A stretch of DNA of 64,000 nucleotides from Mycolicibacterium aurum (GTDB lineage Bacteria > Actinomycetota > Actinomycetes > Mycobacteriales > Mycobacteriaceae), in contig LT549889.1 of the NCBI GenBank assembly GCA_900078775.1, positions 5,766,001 to 5,830,000 of the forward strand. Reading direction: 5' to 3'. The notes under the pieces are model-generated. The model worked only from the letters and a program-made list of their open reading frames with translations. It was not told where the DNA came from and made no database searches. Positions 8,488-16,704 of this stretch are shown piece after piece (positions within the stretch are counted from its first letter, which is position 1; each line of letters opens with the position of its first letter). Made by a program: the position numbers and the translations under genes.

Positions 8488-9353
8488 CCGAGGGCGAGTG
8501 CGGTCGCCAGCGCGACCGCGAGCACCAGCATGGTCAGGCCGGTGTCCCGCAACACCGGGATCAGTTGCTTGCCGCCCAGCCCGCGCCGCACCGGTCCGGC
8601 CGCCCGGATGGCCGGCGGCAGCGCGACCAGCCCGGCCGCGGCCCACGGGGTGGCCGCGATGAGCGCCAGGGCCGCCAGGAACGCGACGGCCAGCAGCGCC
8701 TGGTACAGCAGTCGGGTGCGGGTGTCCCCGAGGCGCACCGCCAGGGTGATCTTCCCGGACTCGGTGTCGGTCGGGATGTCTCGTAAGTTGTTGGCCACCA
8801 GCACTGCGGAGGACAGCGAGCCCATCGCCACGGCCAGCAGCAGACCGACCCAGTCCACCCGCAGCGTCTGGGTGTACTGGGTGCCCAGCACCGCGACCAG
8901 CCCGAAGAACACGAATACCGCGATCTCACCGAACCCGCGGTAGCCGTACGGCTTGGAGCCGCCGGTGTACAGCCAGGCCCCGGCGATGCATGCCGCGCCG
9001 ACCGCGATCAGCCACGGCTGGCTGACGATCGCCAGCGCCAGGCCGGCCGCCGCCCCCACCGCCAGGCTGACCAGCGCGGCGGCCAGCACCGCGCGCGGCG
9101 AGGCCACCTTAGAGCCCACCAACCGCAGCGGCCCGCTGCGCACATCGTCGGTACCGCGGATGCCGTCGGAGTAGTCGTTGGCGTAGTTGACGCCGACGAT
9201 CAGGGCCAGCGAGACCAGCAGCGCGAGCAACGCCTTCCACCAGACCGCCTCGCCCAGCCAGGCCGCGGCGCCGGTGCCGGCGATGACGGGCGCCACCGCG
9301 TTCGGGAGGGTGCGCGGACGGGCGCCCTCGATCCACTGCGCGAAGGTAGCCAC
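8484..9353 (-). CDS. menA: 1,4-dihydroxy-2-naphthoate polyprenyltransferase MenA
   Basis: 289 aa membrane prenyltransferase that joins DHNA to the polyprenyl chain to give demethylmenaquinone. The N terminus, ATFAQWIEGARPRTLPNAVAP, matches mycobacterial MenA. The aspartate-rich prenyl-diphosphate site is NDYSDGIRGTDD and the second is near the DIPTDTESGK loop. About eight or nine hydrophobic helices follow. The GTG at 9353 is chosen because homology begins immediately after it; the frame is open further upstream but that part is antisense to the next gene's leader. It heads away from the small gene at 9445. Confidence 0.92.
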   Translation of the reverse strand: MATFAQWIEGARPRTLPNAVAPVIAGTGAAAWLGEAVWWKALLALLVSLALIVGVNYANDYSDGIRGTDDVRSGPLRLVGSKVASPRAVLAAALVSLAVGAAAGLALAIVSQPWLIAVGAACIAGAWLYTGGSKPYGYRGFGEIAVFVFFGLVAVLGTQYTQTLRVDWVGLLLAVAMGSLSSAVLVANNLRDIPTDTESGKITLAVRLGDTRTRLLYQALLAVAFLAALALIAATPWAAAGLVALPPAIRAAGPVRRGLGGKQLIPVLRDTGLTMLVLAVALATALALG

Positions 9354-9444
9354 GCCGCCAATCGTTGCATGTCGGCGACCACGTGGTTGCGGGGGTGACG
9401 TGGCGCACCTTGTCACAGCGAACCGGCCGCATGAGACTGAGCAC

Positions 9445-9666
9445 ATGACTGACCGACTCAGCAAGAGTGAAATCGCCAAGGACGCGCTGCAGGAGGGTGT
9501 GGAATCGGTGGCATCGACGGTGGGCGAGGTGACGTCCATCATCACCACCGCGGTCAAGGACGTGGCCAACGCGATCGGCGGGTTGGCCACCGACGCCTTC
9601 GCCATCCGGGATGCGGCCATGCAGGCCGCCGAACGTGCCGATCTGGACGGTCAGTCCGAGGACTGA
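9445..9666 (+). CDS. Small helical protein, function unknown
   Basis: 73 aa, acidic and alanine/threonine-rich, predicted mostly amphipathic helix (EGVESVASTVGEVTSII, AIRDAAMQAAERADL). No signal peptide or strong membrane helix. The ATG at 9445 is 91 bp from the divergent menA start. Its TGA shares one base with the ATG of the MTA phosphorylase gene, so the two are probably co-translated. I do not recognise the family. Confidence 0.6.
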   Translation: MTDRLSKSEIAKDALQEGVESVASTVGEVTSIITTAVKDVANAIGGLATDAFAIRDAAMQAAERADLDGQSED

Positions 9667-10442
9667 TGCTCGGAGTCATCGGCGGTTCCGGTTTCTATTC
9701 GTTCTTCGGCCCCGATGCGCGGGCGGTCAACCTCGATACCCCGTACGGGGCGCCGAGTGCGGCGATCACGGTCGGCGCCATCGCCGGCCATGAGGTCGCG
9801 TTCCTGCCCCGGCACGGGGTCAACCACGAGTTCTCCCCGCACACCGTGCCCTACCGGGCGAACATGTGGGCGCTGCGGGCGCTGGGGGTACGGCGGATCT
9901 TCGCGCCGTGCGCGGTCGGCAGCCTGACCCCGGCACTGGGCCCGGGTTCGCTGGTGGTGCCGGATCAGCTGGTCGACCGGACCAGCGGTCGCCCCGACAC
10001 CTACTTCGACGGTGGTGGCGTGCACGTCGGTTTCGCCGACCCGTACTGCCCGACGCTGCGGGCGGCCGCCTCGGATCTGCCCGAAGTGGTCGACGGCGGC
10101 ACCATGGTCGTCATCCAGGGCCCCCGGTTCTCCACCCGGGCCGAGAGCCAGTGGTTCGCCGGCCAGGGCTTCACCCTGGTGAACATGACCGGCTACCCGG
10201 AGGCCGTGCTGGCCCGGGAGCTCGAAATGTGTTACGCCGCGCTGGCATTGGTGACCGATCTGGACGCCGGCGTGGAGACCGGGGCGGGGGTGCGCGCGGT
10301 CGACGTGTTCGCAGAGTTCCAGCGCAACCTCGACGGCTTCAAGAAACTGGTACACGAGGCCATCGCCCGGGTCGATCCCGAACGCACCTGTACGCACTGC
10401 CTCGCGCACGACGGCGCCAAGTTGCCGTTCGAACTGCCGTAG
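9666..10442 (+). CDS. mtnP: S-methyl-5'-thioadenosine phosphorylase
   Basis: 258 aa, PNP/MTAP family 2. The phosphate-binding start IGGSGFYSFFG, the RHGVNHEFSPH block (family hallmark RHG....P..) and the NMTGYPEAVLARELEMCYA segment are all present. It splits methylthioadenosine into adenine and methylthioribose-1-phosphate, clearing the by-product of polyamine and other SAM-derived synthesis. It corresponds to Rv0535 in position and length. The aspartate/serine choice that separates MTAP from PNP was not resolved by eye, so substrate preference is inferred from family. Confidence 0.9.
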   Translation: MLGVIGGSGFYSFFGPDARAVNLDTPYGAPSAAITVGAIAGHEVAFLPRHGVNHEFSPHTVPYRANMWALRALGVRRIFAPCAVGSLTPALGPGSLVVPDQLVDRTSGRPDTYFDGGGVHVGFADPYCPTLRAAASDLPEVVDGGTMVVIQGPRFSTRAESQWFAGQGFTLVNMTGYPEAVLARELEMCYAALALVTDLDAGVETGAGVRAVDVFAEFQRNLDGFKKLVHEAIARVDPERTCTHCLAHDGAKLPFELP

Positions 10443-10486
10443 GGACCCCCCTGGCAGGGCACTTGACGGGTGTCGATAATGGGCGG

Positions 10487-11614
10487 ATGACTACTTCGTC
10501 CGGGGCCTTCTGCGCGCAATACGGCATCGACTTCCCGTTGTTCGCCTTCAGTCACTGCCGCGACGTGGTGGCCGCGGTCTCCAACGCCGGTGGTTTCGGC
10601 GTGCTCGGTGGCGCCGCGTACACCCCGGAGCAGCTCGACCAGGAACTGACCTGGATCGATGAGCACGTCAACGGCAAGCCGTACGGCATCGATATCATCG
10701 TGCCCGCCAAGTTCGAGGGCAAGGGCGAGAAGCTGTCCAAGGATGACCTGGCCTCCCGGATCCCGGAGAACTACCGCGAGTTCGTCAACCAGCTGCTCGC
10801 CGAGCACGGCATCGAGCCCGACGGTCGGCCCCGGACCGGGCGCCCGCTGCTGGCCGGCGGCGACGGCAAGGAACTGCTCGAGGTGGCGATGAGCCACCCG
10901 ATCAAGATGATGGCCAACGCGCTGGGTGTGCCGCCGGACTACATGATCGAGGCCGGCCGCGAGCGCGGTATCCCGGTGGCCGCTTTGGTCGGCGCCAAGG
11001 AACACGCCGTCAAGCAGGTCGCCGCGGGTGTGGACCTGATCGTCGCGCAGGGCACCGAGGCCGGTGGGCACTGCGGTGAGGTCAGCACCCTGGTGGTGGT
11101 GCCAGAGGTGATCGAGGCGATCGACGATGCGGTGCCGGTGCTGGCCGCCGGCGGCATCGTGACCGGGCGGCAGATGGCCGCCGCGGTCGCGATGGGCGCG
11201 GTCGGCGCCTGGACCGGATCGGTGTGGTTGACGACGGAGGAGGCCGAGACCGAGCCGCACACCGTCGCCAAGATGCTGGCCGCCGGGTCCCGGGACACCG
11301 TGCGTTCGGCCGGGCGCACCGGTAAGCCCTCGCGCCAGCTGCGCTCCGACTGGACGGATGCCTGGGCCCCGAATCCCGGTGGGCAGCAGCCGCTTCCGCT
11401 GCCGCTGCAGAACATGCTCGCCGAGCCGGTGCTGCGCCGCATCGACAATCTGGCCTCCCAGGGGCATGAGGGCGCGCAGGCGCTGGCCACCTATTTCGTC
11501 GGGCAGGGCGTGGGCCTGATGACCAAGGTCAAGCCGGCCCGCGACGTGGTGCTGGAATTCATCGAGGACTACCTGGCGGCCACCGAACGGCTGAGCAGCT
11601 CGCTTCCTGACTGA
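10487..11614 (+). CDS. Nitronate monooxygenase family protein
   Basis: 375 aa FMN-binding TIM-barrel protein of the nitronate monooxygenase / 2-nitropropane dioxygenase family. Visible motifs: NAGGFGVLGGAAYTP near the N terminus, the GTEAGGHCGE phosphate-binding loop, and VLAAGGIVTGRQMAAAVAMGA. The loop following ATG 10487 is short, as usual. Long mycobacterial members such as Rv1533 have this size. Some act in steroid or fatty-acid catabolism rather than on nitronates, so the substrate is open. It stands alone, 44 bp after mtnP. Confidence 0.85.
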   Translation: MTTSSGAFCAQYGIDFPLFAFSHCRDVVAAVSNAGGFGVLGGAAYTPEQLDQELTWIDEHVNGKPYGIDIIVPAKFEGKGEKLSKDDLASRIPENYREFVNQLLAEHGIEPDGRPRTGRPLLAGGDGKELLEVAMSHPIKMMANALGVPPDYMIEAGRERGIPVAALVGAKEHAVKQVAAGVDLIVAQGTEAGGHCGEVSTLVVVPEVIEAIDDAVPVLAAGGIVTGRQMAAAVAMGAVGAWTGSVWLTTEEAETEPHTVAKMLAAGSRDTVRSAGRTGKPSRQLRSDWTDAWAPNPGGQQPLPLPLQNMLAEPVLRRIDNLASQGHEGAQALATYFVGQGVGLMTKVKPARDVVLEFIEDYLAATERLSSSLPD

Positions 11615-11625
11615 TACTCCGACGG

Positions 11626-12441
11626 ATGCCGACCGCCGAACTCGTCCTGCTGGGCGTCGTCGCGCTGCTGGCGGCCGGGCTGATCACCTTCCTGGTGCTG
11701 TTCCTGGTGAGCCGGCACCGGCTGGCCGAGGCCCGGCGGGAGCTGGCCCGGCTGCGCGCCGAGCAGGACGAGCGCCGGCGCCGGCGCCGGCTCGGGGTGG
11801 CGCCGCTGGCCATCAAGACGGTCTTCCAGACCGCGGACATGCTCCTCAACAAGGGGTTGGGCGCGGTCGTGCGCAACTCGATCGAGGACCTGGCGGGCTG
11901 GGCTCAGGTCGAGCGGCCGGACCTGGCCCGGCTCACCGCCGACGGCCGGGTGGTCATCGCGTTCTCCGATATCGAGGGGTCCACCGAACTCAACGCGTCG
12001 ATGGGCGACAAGGCGTGGGTTCGGTTGCTGGGCAAGCACAACAAGCTGATCGAATCCTCGGTGGGCCGCCACCGCGGGCAGGTGGTGAAGAACCAGGGCG
12101 ACGGTTTCATGATGGCCTTCGCCGACCCGTGCGATGCGGTGCGGTGCAGCACCGACATCCAGAATGCGTTGGCCCAGCAACCGTTCCGGGTGCGCATCGG
12201 GGTGCACATGGGCACCTCGGTGCGACGCGGTGCGGACCTGTTCGGTCTGGACGTGGCGCTGGCGGCGCGGGTCGCCGGTCAGGCGGACGGCGGCGAGATC
12301 CTGGTCAGCGCGCCGGTCGCCGAGGCCGTCAGCGGGCTCGGTGACATCACGCTGGGTGCGCCGCGCGAGGTTGAACTCAAGGGGCTGTCCGGCATCCACC
12401 GGGTGTATCCGGTGACCGGTTCAGCGGGTGCTGCTGGCTGA
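11626..12441 (+). CDS. Class III nucleotidyl cyclase domain protein, membrane-anchored
   Basis: 271 aa. One N-terminal membrane helix (about residues 5-30) and a basic coiled stretch precede a class III adenylate/guanylate cyclase homology domain (about 105-265). FSDIEGSTEL carries the first metal-binding Asp. VVKNQGDGFMMAF carries the purine-selecting Lys and the second metal Asp. The transition-state block reads GLDVALAARVAG: the Arg is kept, but the Asn of the usual VNxAxR is Ala. Activity may therefore be low or altered. It starts 11 bp after the monooxygenase gene and its last 21 bp overlap the cutinase gene tail to tail. Confidence 0.8.
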   Translation: MPTAELVLLGVVALLAAGLITFLVLFLVSRHRLAEARRELARLRAEQDERRRRRRLGVAPLAIKTVFQTADMLLNKGLGAVVRNSIEDLAGWAQVERPDLARLTADGRVVIAFSDIEGSTELNASMGDKAWVRLLGKHNKLIESSVGRHRGQVVKNQGDGFMMAFADPCDAVRCSTDIQNALAQQPFRVRIGVHMGTSVRRGADLFGLDVALAARVAGQADGGEILVSAPVAEAVSGLGDITLGAPREVELKGLSGIHRVYPVTGSAGAAG

Positions 12442-13152
12442 GGTGCCCTGCGCGGCATCGGTTTTCGGTACCGCCGGTGAACTGGGCGTCGCCGGCTTCT
12501 GATCGGCGGCCTTGATGAGCTTGGCTGCCCACTCGGCGCCCAGTTCGACCAGCCCGGACTCCTGATAGCGGACGTGGGAGTCCCAGTCGCGGCCCAGCGA
12601 GCACACCGGATCGGCGGGTGCGCACAGGTCGGCGGTGCGCGACCCGTAGACGACGCTCATCCGGGTCAGCGGGTTACCGATGCGGGCCGACGGGTTGCCG
12701 AACACCACGATCGAGGTGATGCGCGGGGCCAACGCGGCGGGCAGGGGCGCGGTGTAGCCGAGTCCGGCGATCGGGGCGGTGGCCACCACGTCCACCACGG
12801 CGGCGCCCTGCGAGTAGCCGCCCAGCACGATCTTGGTCTTCGGGCACTTGGCGGCGACGGACTGCACCCGCTTGCTCATATCGTTGGCGCCGACCGCGGC
12901 CTTCATGAAGTCCCAGGTGGCCGGGTACCTCACCGCGTAGCTGCTGACGCTCTTGCCCTTGACCATCGGCTTGAGGGTGTCGACGAAGGCCTTGCCGACC
13001 TTGCCGATGCCGGGCGCCTCGTCGGTGCCGCGGGCGAAGATGACCTCGACGTCGGAGCACTCCGGGGCCGCCGACGCGGATGGCGCGGCGAACGCGCCGA
13101 CGGCGAACGTCAGCGCGGCCGCGGTGAGCGCAGCCAAGGTACGGGCGGCCAT
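12421..13152 (-). CDS. Secreted cutinase-family esterase
   Basis: 243 aa with a Sec signal peptide (AALTAAALTFAVGAFAAPSASA, cleavage near residue 28). The cutinase fold shows an early Cys (APECSDVEVIFARGT), the nucleophile Ser114 in GGYSQGAAV, the Asp in LCAPADPVCS and the His in SHVRYQESG. A serine/proline-rich tail follows. The family (Culp proteins) hydrolyses lipid esters or polyesters outside the cell. The start has a GGGAGAAA Shine-Dalgarno. The AT-rich stretch upstream (about 13190-13250) is the likely promoter; it has several TA-rich hexamers but no single clear -35/-10 pair. Confidence 0.92.
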   Translation of the reverse strand: MAARTLAALTAAALTFAVGAFAAPSASAAPECSDVEVIFARGTDEAPGIGKVGKAFVDTLKPMVKGKSVSSYAVRYPATWDFMKAAVGANDMSKRVQSVAAKCPKTKIVLGGYSQGAAVVDVVATAPIAGLGYTAPLPAALAPRITSIVVFGNPSARIGNPLTRMSVVYGSRTADLCAPADPVCSLGRDWDSHVRYQESGLVELGAEWAAKLIKAADQKPATPSSPAVPKTDAAQGTSASSTR

Positions 13153-13286
13153 TCTGGTTTCTCCCTCGCGTGGACCTGTCCGCTATCTGCCCGGATCAAT
13201 ACCCATCATTATTCACATTAGTCACTCTATTAACATCCGTGCCAATTCTGTGACCAAGACGGCAGGGTCGGTGATCGCCGGAGCTC

Positions 13287-13949
13287 TCAGGTGGAAATCG
13301 GGCTGACCTGGGAAATCTCCCCGGTCGTCTGGAACAGCACCCGGCGTGCGATGTCCACGGCATGGTCGGCGAACCGCTCATAGAAGCGGCCGAGCAACAC
13401 CACGTCGGTGGCGGCGGCCACGCCGTCGGACCACCGGCCGTCCAGCACCATCGCCAGCAACCGGCGGTGCAGATCGTTCATGGCGGCATCGCCGTCCTGG
13501 ATGCGGCGGGCCTCCTCGACATCTCCGGTGCTGACGGCGTGCTCGGCCCGCTCGGCGAGTTCGACCGCGCGTCGTCCCATCTCCGCGAACAGGTCCAGGG
13601 TCGTCGCCGGGGAGGCCATCCCGGTGCGGGCCCGGGCGCTGATGCCGGCGATGTTGGTGGCCAGTGCGCCCATCCGGTCGGCGTTGGCGGCGATCGAGAA
13701 CGCGGACATGACCACCCGCAGATCGTGCGCCACCGGGGCGTGCCGGGCCAGCAGGGAGAAGGCGCGCTGGTCGACGCATTCGTTGAGCTCGTCGAGCCGG
13801 GTGAGTTCGGCGCGGACCCGGTGGGCGGCGTCGGCATCGGCGTGCACGACGGCCGCGGTGGCGTCCTCGGCGGAGGTCGCGGCGATTCCGCACATCTCGC
13901 TGAGCTCGGCCGTCAGCCGGTCCAGTTCCGCGTGGAATACGGTCCGCAT
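13287..13949 (-). CDS. phoU: Phosphate transport system regulator PhoU
   Basis: 220 aa, two PhoU three-helix repeats. N terminus MRTVFHAELDRLTAEL is close to mycobacterial PhoY1/PhoY2. Each repeat carries the acidic metal-site pattern (e.g. ADRMGALATNIAG and YERFADHAVDIARR). PhoU relays phosphate status from the Pst transporter to the SenX3-RegX3 two-component system. No pst genes are beside it here, though pitA lies 2.7 kb away. ATG 13949 fits homologues; an ATG at 13967 would add six residues. Confidence 0.92.
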   Translation of the reverse strand: MRTVFHAELDRLTAELSEMCGIAATSAEDATAAVVHADADAAHRVRAELTRLDELNECVDQRAFSLLARHAPVAHDLRVVMSAFSIAANADRMGALATNIAGISARARTGMASPATTLDLFAEMGRRAVELAERAEHAVSTGDVEEARRIQDGDAAMNDLHRRLLAMVLDGRWSDGVAAATDVVLLGRFYERFADHAVDIARRVLFQTTGEISQVSPIST

Positions 13950-13991
13950 GGCCTGGCGGTTACCCATTCGGGGTGCTGTCAAACTAGCCGC

Positions 13992-14660
13992 ATGTCGGTA
14001 CTTCGGCTGGCGGCCCCGGTCGGCCTGGCGTTCCTGCCCCTGGGGGCCGCGTTGGGCCTGTTGGTGGTGCACGCCGGGTTGGCGTGGTGGTGGGCTCCGG
14101 TGTTCGCGGCGGTGATCTACGCCGGCTCGCTGGAGTTCCTGATGGTCGGTCTGGCCGCGGCCGGGGCACCCGTCGCGACGGCCGCCTTCACCGCGCTGAT
14201 CGTCAACTCCCGGCACATCTTCTATGCGCTGTCGTTCCCGCTGCACCGGGTCCGCGGCGTGCCCTGCAGGCTCTACAGCACCTACGTGTTATCCGATGAG
14301 GCCTACGCGGTGGCGGTCAGCCCGGTGGCTGAAACCTGGACCGGGCGGCAGATTCTGACCGTGCAGGCGGCGCTGCACCTGACCTGGACGGCGTCGGCCG
14401 CGGCGGGCGGACTGCTCGGGGTGGCGCTGCCGCTGGAGCGGCTGCACGGCCTGGAGTTCGCGCTGACCGCATTGTTCATCGTGTTGGCCATCGACGCCTA
14501 CCGGCAGCACCCGGACCGGCTCACTGCGGCGGCCGCGGTGGCGTGCGCGGTGCTGGCCTGGTTGCTGGTGCCCGGCCAGATGCTGGTGTGGGCGTTCGCG
14601 GCATTCACCGCCGCGCTGCTGGCCCGGTTCGTGGTCCGACCCGGACGCGCCGATGTCTGA
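13992..14660 (+). CDS. azlC: Branched-chain amino acid exporter large subunit AzlC
   Basis: 222 aa, multi-helix membrane protein of the AzlC (LIV-E) family. The motif YAGSLEFLMVGL and the following NSRHIFYALSF are characteristic. It forms an exporter with the small AzlD subunit encoded next, overlapping by 8 bp. Members export branched-chain amino acids or analogues; substrate not shown by sequence. It is divergent from phoU across a 42-bp gap. The ATG at 13992 is taken because the family homology begins about ten residues later; a long upstream open frame is antisense to phoU. Confidence 0.88.
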   Translation: MSVLRLAAPVGLAFLPLGAALGLLVVHAGLAWWWAPVFAAVIYAGSLEFLMVGLAAAGAPVATAAFTALIVNSRHIFYALSFPLHRVRGVPCRLYSTYVLSDEAYAVAVSPVAETWTGRQILTVQAALHLTWTASAAAGGLLGVALPLERLHGLEFALTALFIVLAIDAYRQHPDRLTAAAAVACAVLAWLLVPGQMLVWAFAAFTAALLARFVVRPGRADV

Positions 14661-14970
14661 TACCCACATCGCCGCGCTGGTGGCGGTGAGCGCGGCCGTC
14701 ACCTGGACACTGCGGGCATTGCCGTTCGCGGTGCTGGCGCCGATGCGGCACAGCGCGGTGATCCGCTACCTCAGCGTGCACATGCCGCTGGGGGTGATGG
14801 CGATGCTCGCCCTCTACACCATCCGCGATGCGCCGCAAGCACCTGGGCGCCAACAACTCTGGCTGCTGCTGGCGGTGCTGGTGACCGCCGGTCTGCAGTT
14901 GTGGCGCCGGCACGCCCTGCTGTCCATCTTCGTCGGCACCGGTATTTATGTGGCGTTGATGTCGCTGTAG
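14653..14970 (+). CDS. azlD: Branched-chain amino acid exporter small subunit AzlD
   Basis: 105 aa, four predicted helices, AzlD family. The TWTLRALPFAVLAP start and the HMPLGVMAMLALY helix are typical. It overlaps azlC by 8 bp, giving the usual azlCD pair. Confidence 0.85.
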   Translation: MSDTHIAALVAVSAAVTWTLRALPFAVLAPMRHSAVIRYLSVHMPLGVMAMLALYTIRDAPQAPGRQQLWLLLAVLVTAGLQLWRRHALLSIFVGTGIYVALMSL

Positions 14971-15040
14971 GTGGGACAGCAGGATATGGACGCGATCGAA
15001 TGCGCCTATGCGGCAATCGGATCGCCGACCCGGGGCACCA

Positions 15041-16180
15041 TCATGCCCGGAAGCGGTCGATCAGCGCGCGCCTGTTTATCTTGCCGATGCCGTGCCGGGG
15101 GAGTTCGGTCAGGACGTGCACCTGCCGCGGTGCCGCGGTGGCGTCCAAGGTCCGGCGGACGTGGGCCCGCAACTCCTCGACGGTGGGGGCGATCTGCCCG
15201 GGGGACAATACGATTGCGGCGGCCACCCGCTGGCCCAGGCGTGGGTCCGGTACCCCGAAGACCGCGCACTCGGCGATGGCCGGGTGGCCGGCCAGCGCGT
15301 TCTCCACCAGCTGGGGCAGCACCGTGAGCCCGCCGGTGACGACCGCGTCGTCGATCCGGCCCAGGATGCTCAGTACCCCCGAATCATTGACCGCCCCAAC
15401 ATCATCGGTGCGGAACCAGCCGGGTTCGGCGAACGGGTCGGGGTCGACCGGATTGCGGTACCCGGAGGCGAGCGTCGGCCCGCCCAGGCTGACCCGCCCG
15501 TTCGTCTCGTCCAGGCGGATCCGCACCCCGTCCAGCGGGACCCCGTCGTAGACGCAGCCCCCACAGGTCTCGCTCATCCCGTAGGTGCGCACCACCGGTA
15601 CGCCCGCGGCGGCGGCGCGGTCGCGGATATCGACGGGCAGCGGGCCGCCGCCGATCAGCACCGCGTCCAGGGCGGCGAGCGCGGCCGCGGCGGCCGGGTC
15701 GTCGAGCGCCTTGCCCAGCTGATTGGACACCAGCGAGGCGTAGCGGCGTCCGGTGCCCAGCGCGGCGACCGCGGCCACCAGGTCGGCCGGGCCCGAACTC
15801 GGATGCAGTGCCACCGGCGTGGTCCCGGCCACGATGCTGCGCACCAGCACCTGCACCCCGGCCACGTGATAGGCGGGCAGGGCCAGCAGCCACCGGCCCG
15901 GCCCGCCGAGACGGTGATGGGTGGCGGTCGCACTCGCCGTCAGCGCTGCGACGGAAAGCATGGCGCCCTTGGGGGTTCCGGTGGTCCCGGAGGTGGACAC
16001 CACCACGGCGACGGTCTCGTCGATCGGTTCGCCGGCTCGCAGCGAGGAGGTCAACAACGTGCGCTGCCGGTCATCGCCGGCCGGTACCGGCAGACGCGCA
16101 TCCCCACCGCCGAGGGCGGCCTCCAGATCCGGCAGGACGGCCAGGGCCTCGGACCCGGTACCGACGGGCAGGGGTCTCAG
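15041..16180 (-). CDS. menE: o-succinylbenzoate--CoA ligase MenE, probable CTG start
   Basis: Adenylate-forming ligase that activates o-succinylbenzoate with CoA. Motifs: STSGTTGTPKGAM P-loop, YGMSETCGG, GWFRTDDVG, and the C-terminal Lys in GIGKINRRAL. The first ATG/GTG/TTG in frame is a TTG at 16057, only about 20 codons before the P-loop, too short for the family. Protein-like sequence (LRPLPVGTGSEALAVLP...) continues upstream without a standard start, back to a CTG at 16180-16178. That codon overlaps the upstream gene's TGA as CTGA. I take this CTG as the start, giving 379 aa, by analogy with the ATGA/GTGA overlaps elsewhere in the window. Confidence 0.8.
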   Translation of the reverse strand: MRPLPVGTGSEALAVLPDLEAALGGGDARLPVPAGDDRQRTLLTSSLRAGEPIDETVAVVVSTSGTTGTPKGAMLSVAALTASATATHHRLGGPGRWLLALPAYHVAGVQVLVRSIVAGTTPVALHPSSGPADLVAAVAALGTGRRYASLVSNQLGKALDDPAAAAALAALDAVLIGGGPLPVDIRDRAAAAGVPVVRTYGMSETCGGCVYDGVPLDGVRIRLDETNGRVSLGGPTLASGYRNPVDPDPFAEPGWFRTDDVGAVNDSGVLSILGRIDDAVVTGGLTVLPQLVENALAGHPAIAECAVFGVPDPRLGQRVAAAIVLSPGQIAPTVEELRAHVRRTLDATAAPRQVHVLTELPRHGIGKINRRALIDRFRA

Positions 16181-16521
16181 GACGGTGATACCGGGTCCTC
16201 CGGTTCGGTGCGGGGATCATGCTCGCGGGGATCGTGCTCGCGGGGATCATCGAGGGGCCAGCCCTGGACGGCGAGCCGGGCCCGGACCCGTTCGACGTCC
16301 TCCTCGCGCGGCAGTTGGTCGGTGACCTCGGTGATCAGCACGCCGATGTCCACCTTGTCGAAGTCTCCGCGGTTCATCAGATCCTGCGCGACCGCGCGCA
16401 CCTCGTCGCCCGACAGGCGCCGGGACAGCAAAGCCAGCAGCGGCACCCGGTCGGGTCCGGGCACACCCTCGGGGTAGCCGGCCGTCAGCCAGGCGGCGAT
16501 CCTGGCCAGGAATGCATTCAC
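16177..16521 (-). CDS. DUF3349 protein, upstream partner of menE
   Basis: 114 aa. DUF3349 signature: FLARIAAWLTAGYPEGVPGPDRVPLLALL and a following helix bundle. The GTG at 16521 is chosen because homology starts at once. The C terminus carries a repeated REHDPREHDPRTEPED tail not seen in the second copy at 18270. It overlaps menE by 4 bp, implying coupled translation, as Rv0543c does next to Rv0542c. Function unknown. It is divergent from pitA, with 183 bp between the starts. Confidence 0.8.
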   Translation of the reverse strand: MNAFLARIAAWLTAGYPEGVPGPDRVPLLALLSRRLSGDEVRAVAQDLMNRGDFDKVDIGVLITEVTDQLPREEDVERVRARLAVQGWPLDDPREHDPREHDPRTEPEDPVSPS

Positions 16522-16704
16522 TGTCCCAGCCTGCCAGATCGGAGTCACCTGCACCGACCTTGCCGCCGTTTTCCAACACCGCGCGTCCGTTGGGTGAACG
16601 CTGGGTGAACAACTTCGCGGGTGCGACGAAAGCCGCTGGTGGGCGAGGTTGGCGGAGTTGGAGGAAATTACGCGAATGGCCGTGTGATGAACAAGAATTG
16701 CGGC

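Noticed and set aside
13362..13991. In-frame extension upstream of azlC
   Set aside because: Antisense to phoU, with no AzlC homology before 13992.
16057..16180. menE starting at TTG 16057 with a decayed N terminus
   Set aside because: The upstream sequence is uninterrupted and protein-like and meets the previous stop as CTGA, so a CTG start is simpler; only a sequence error remains as an alternative.
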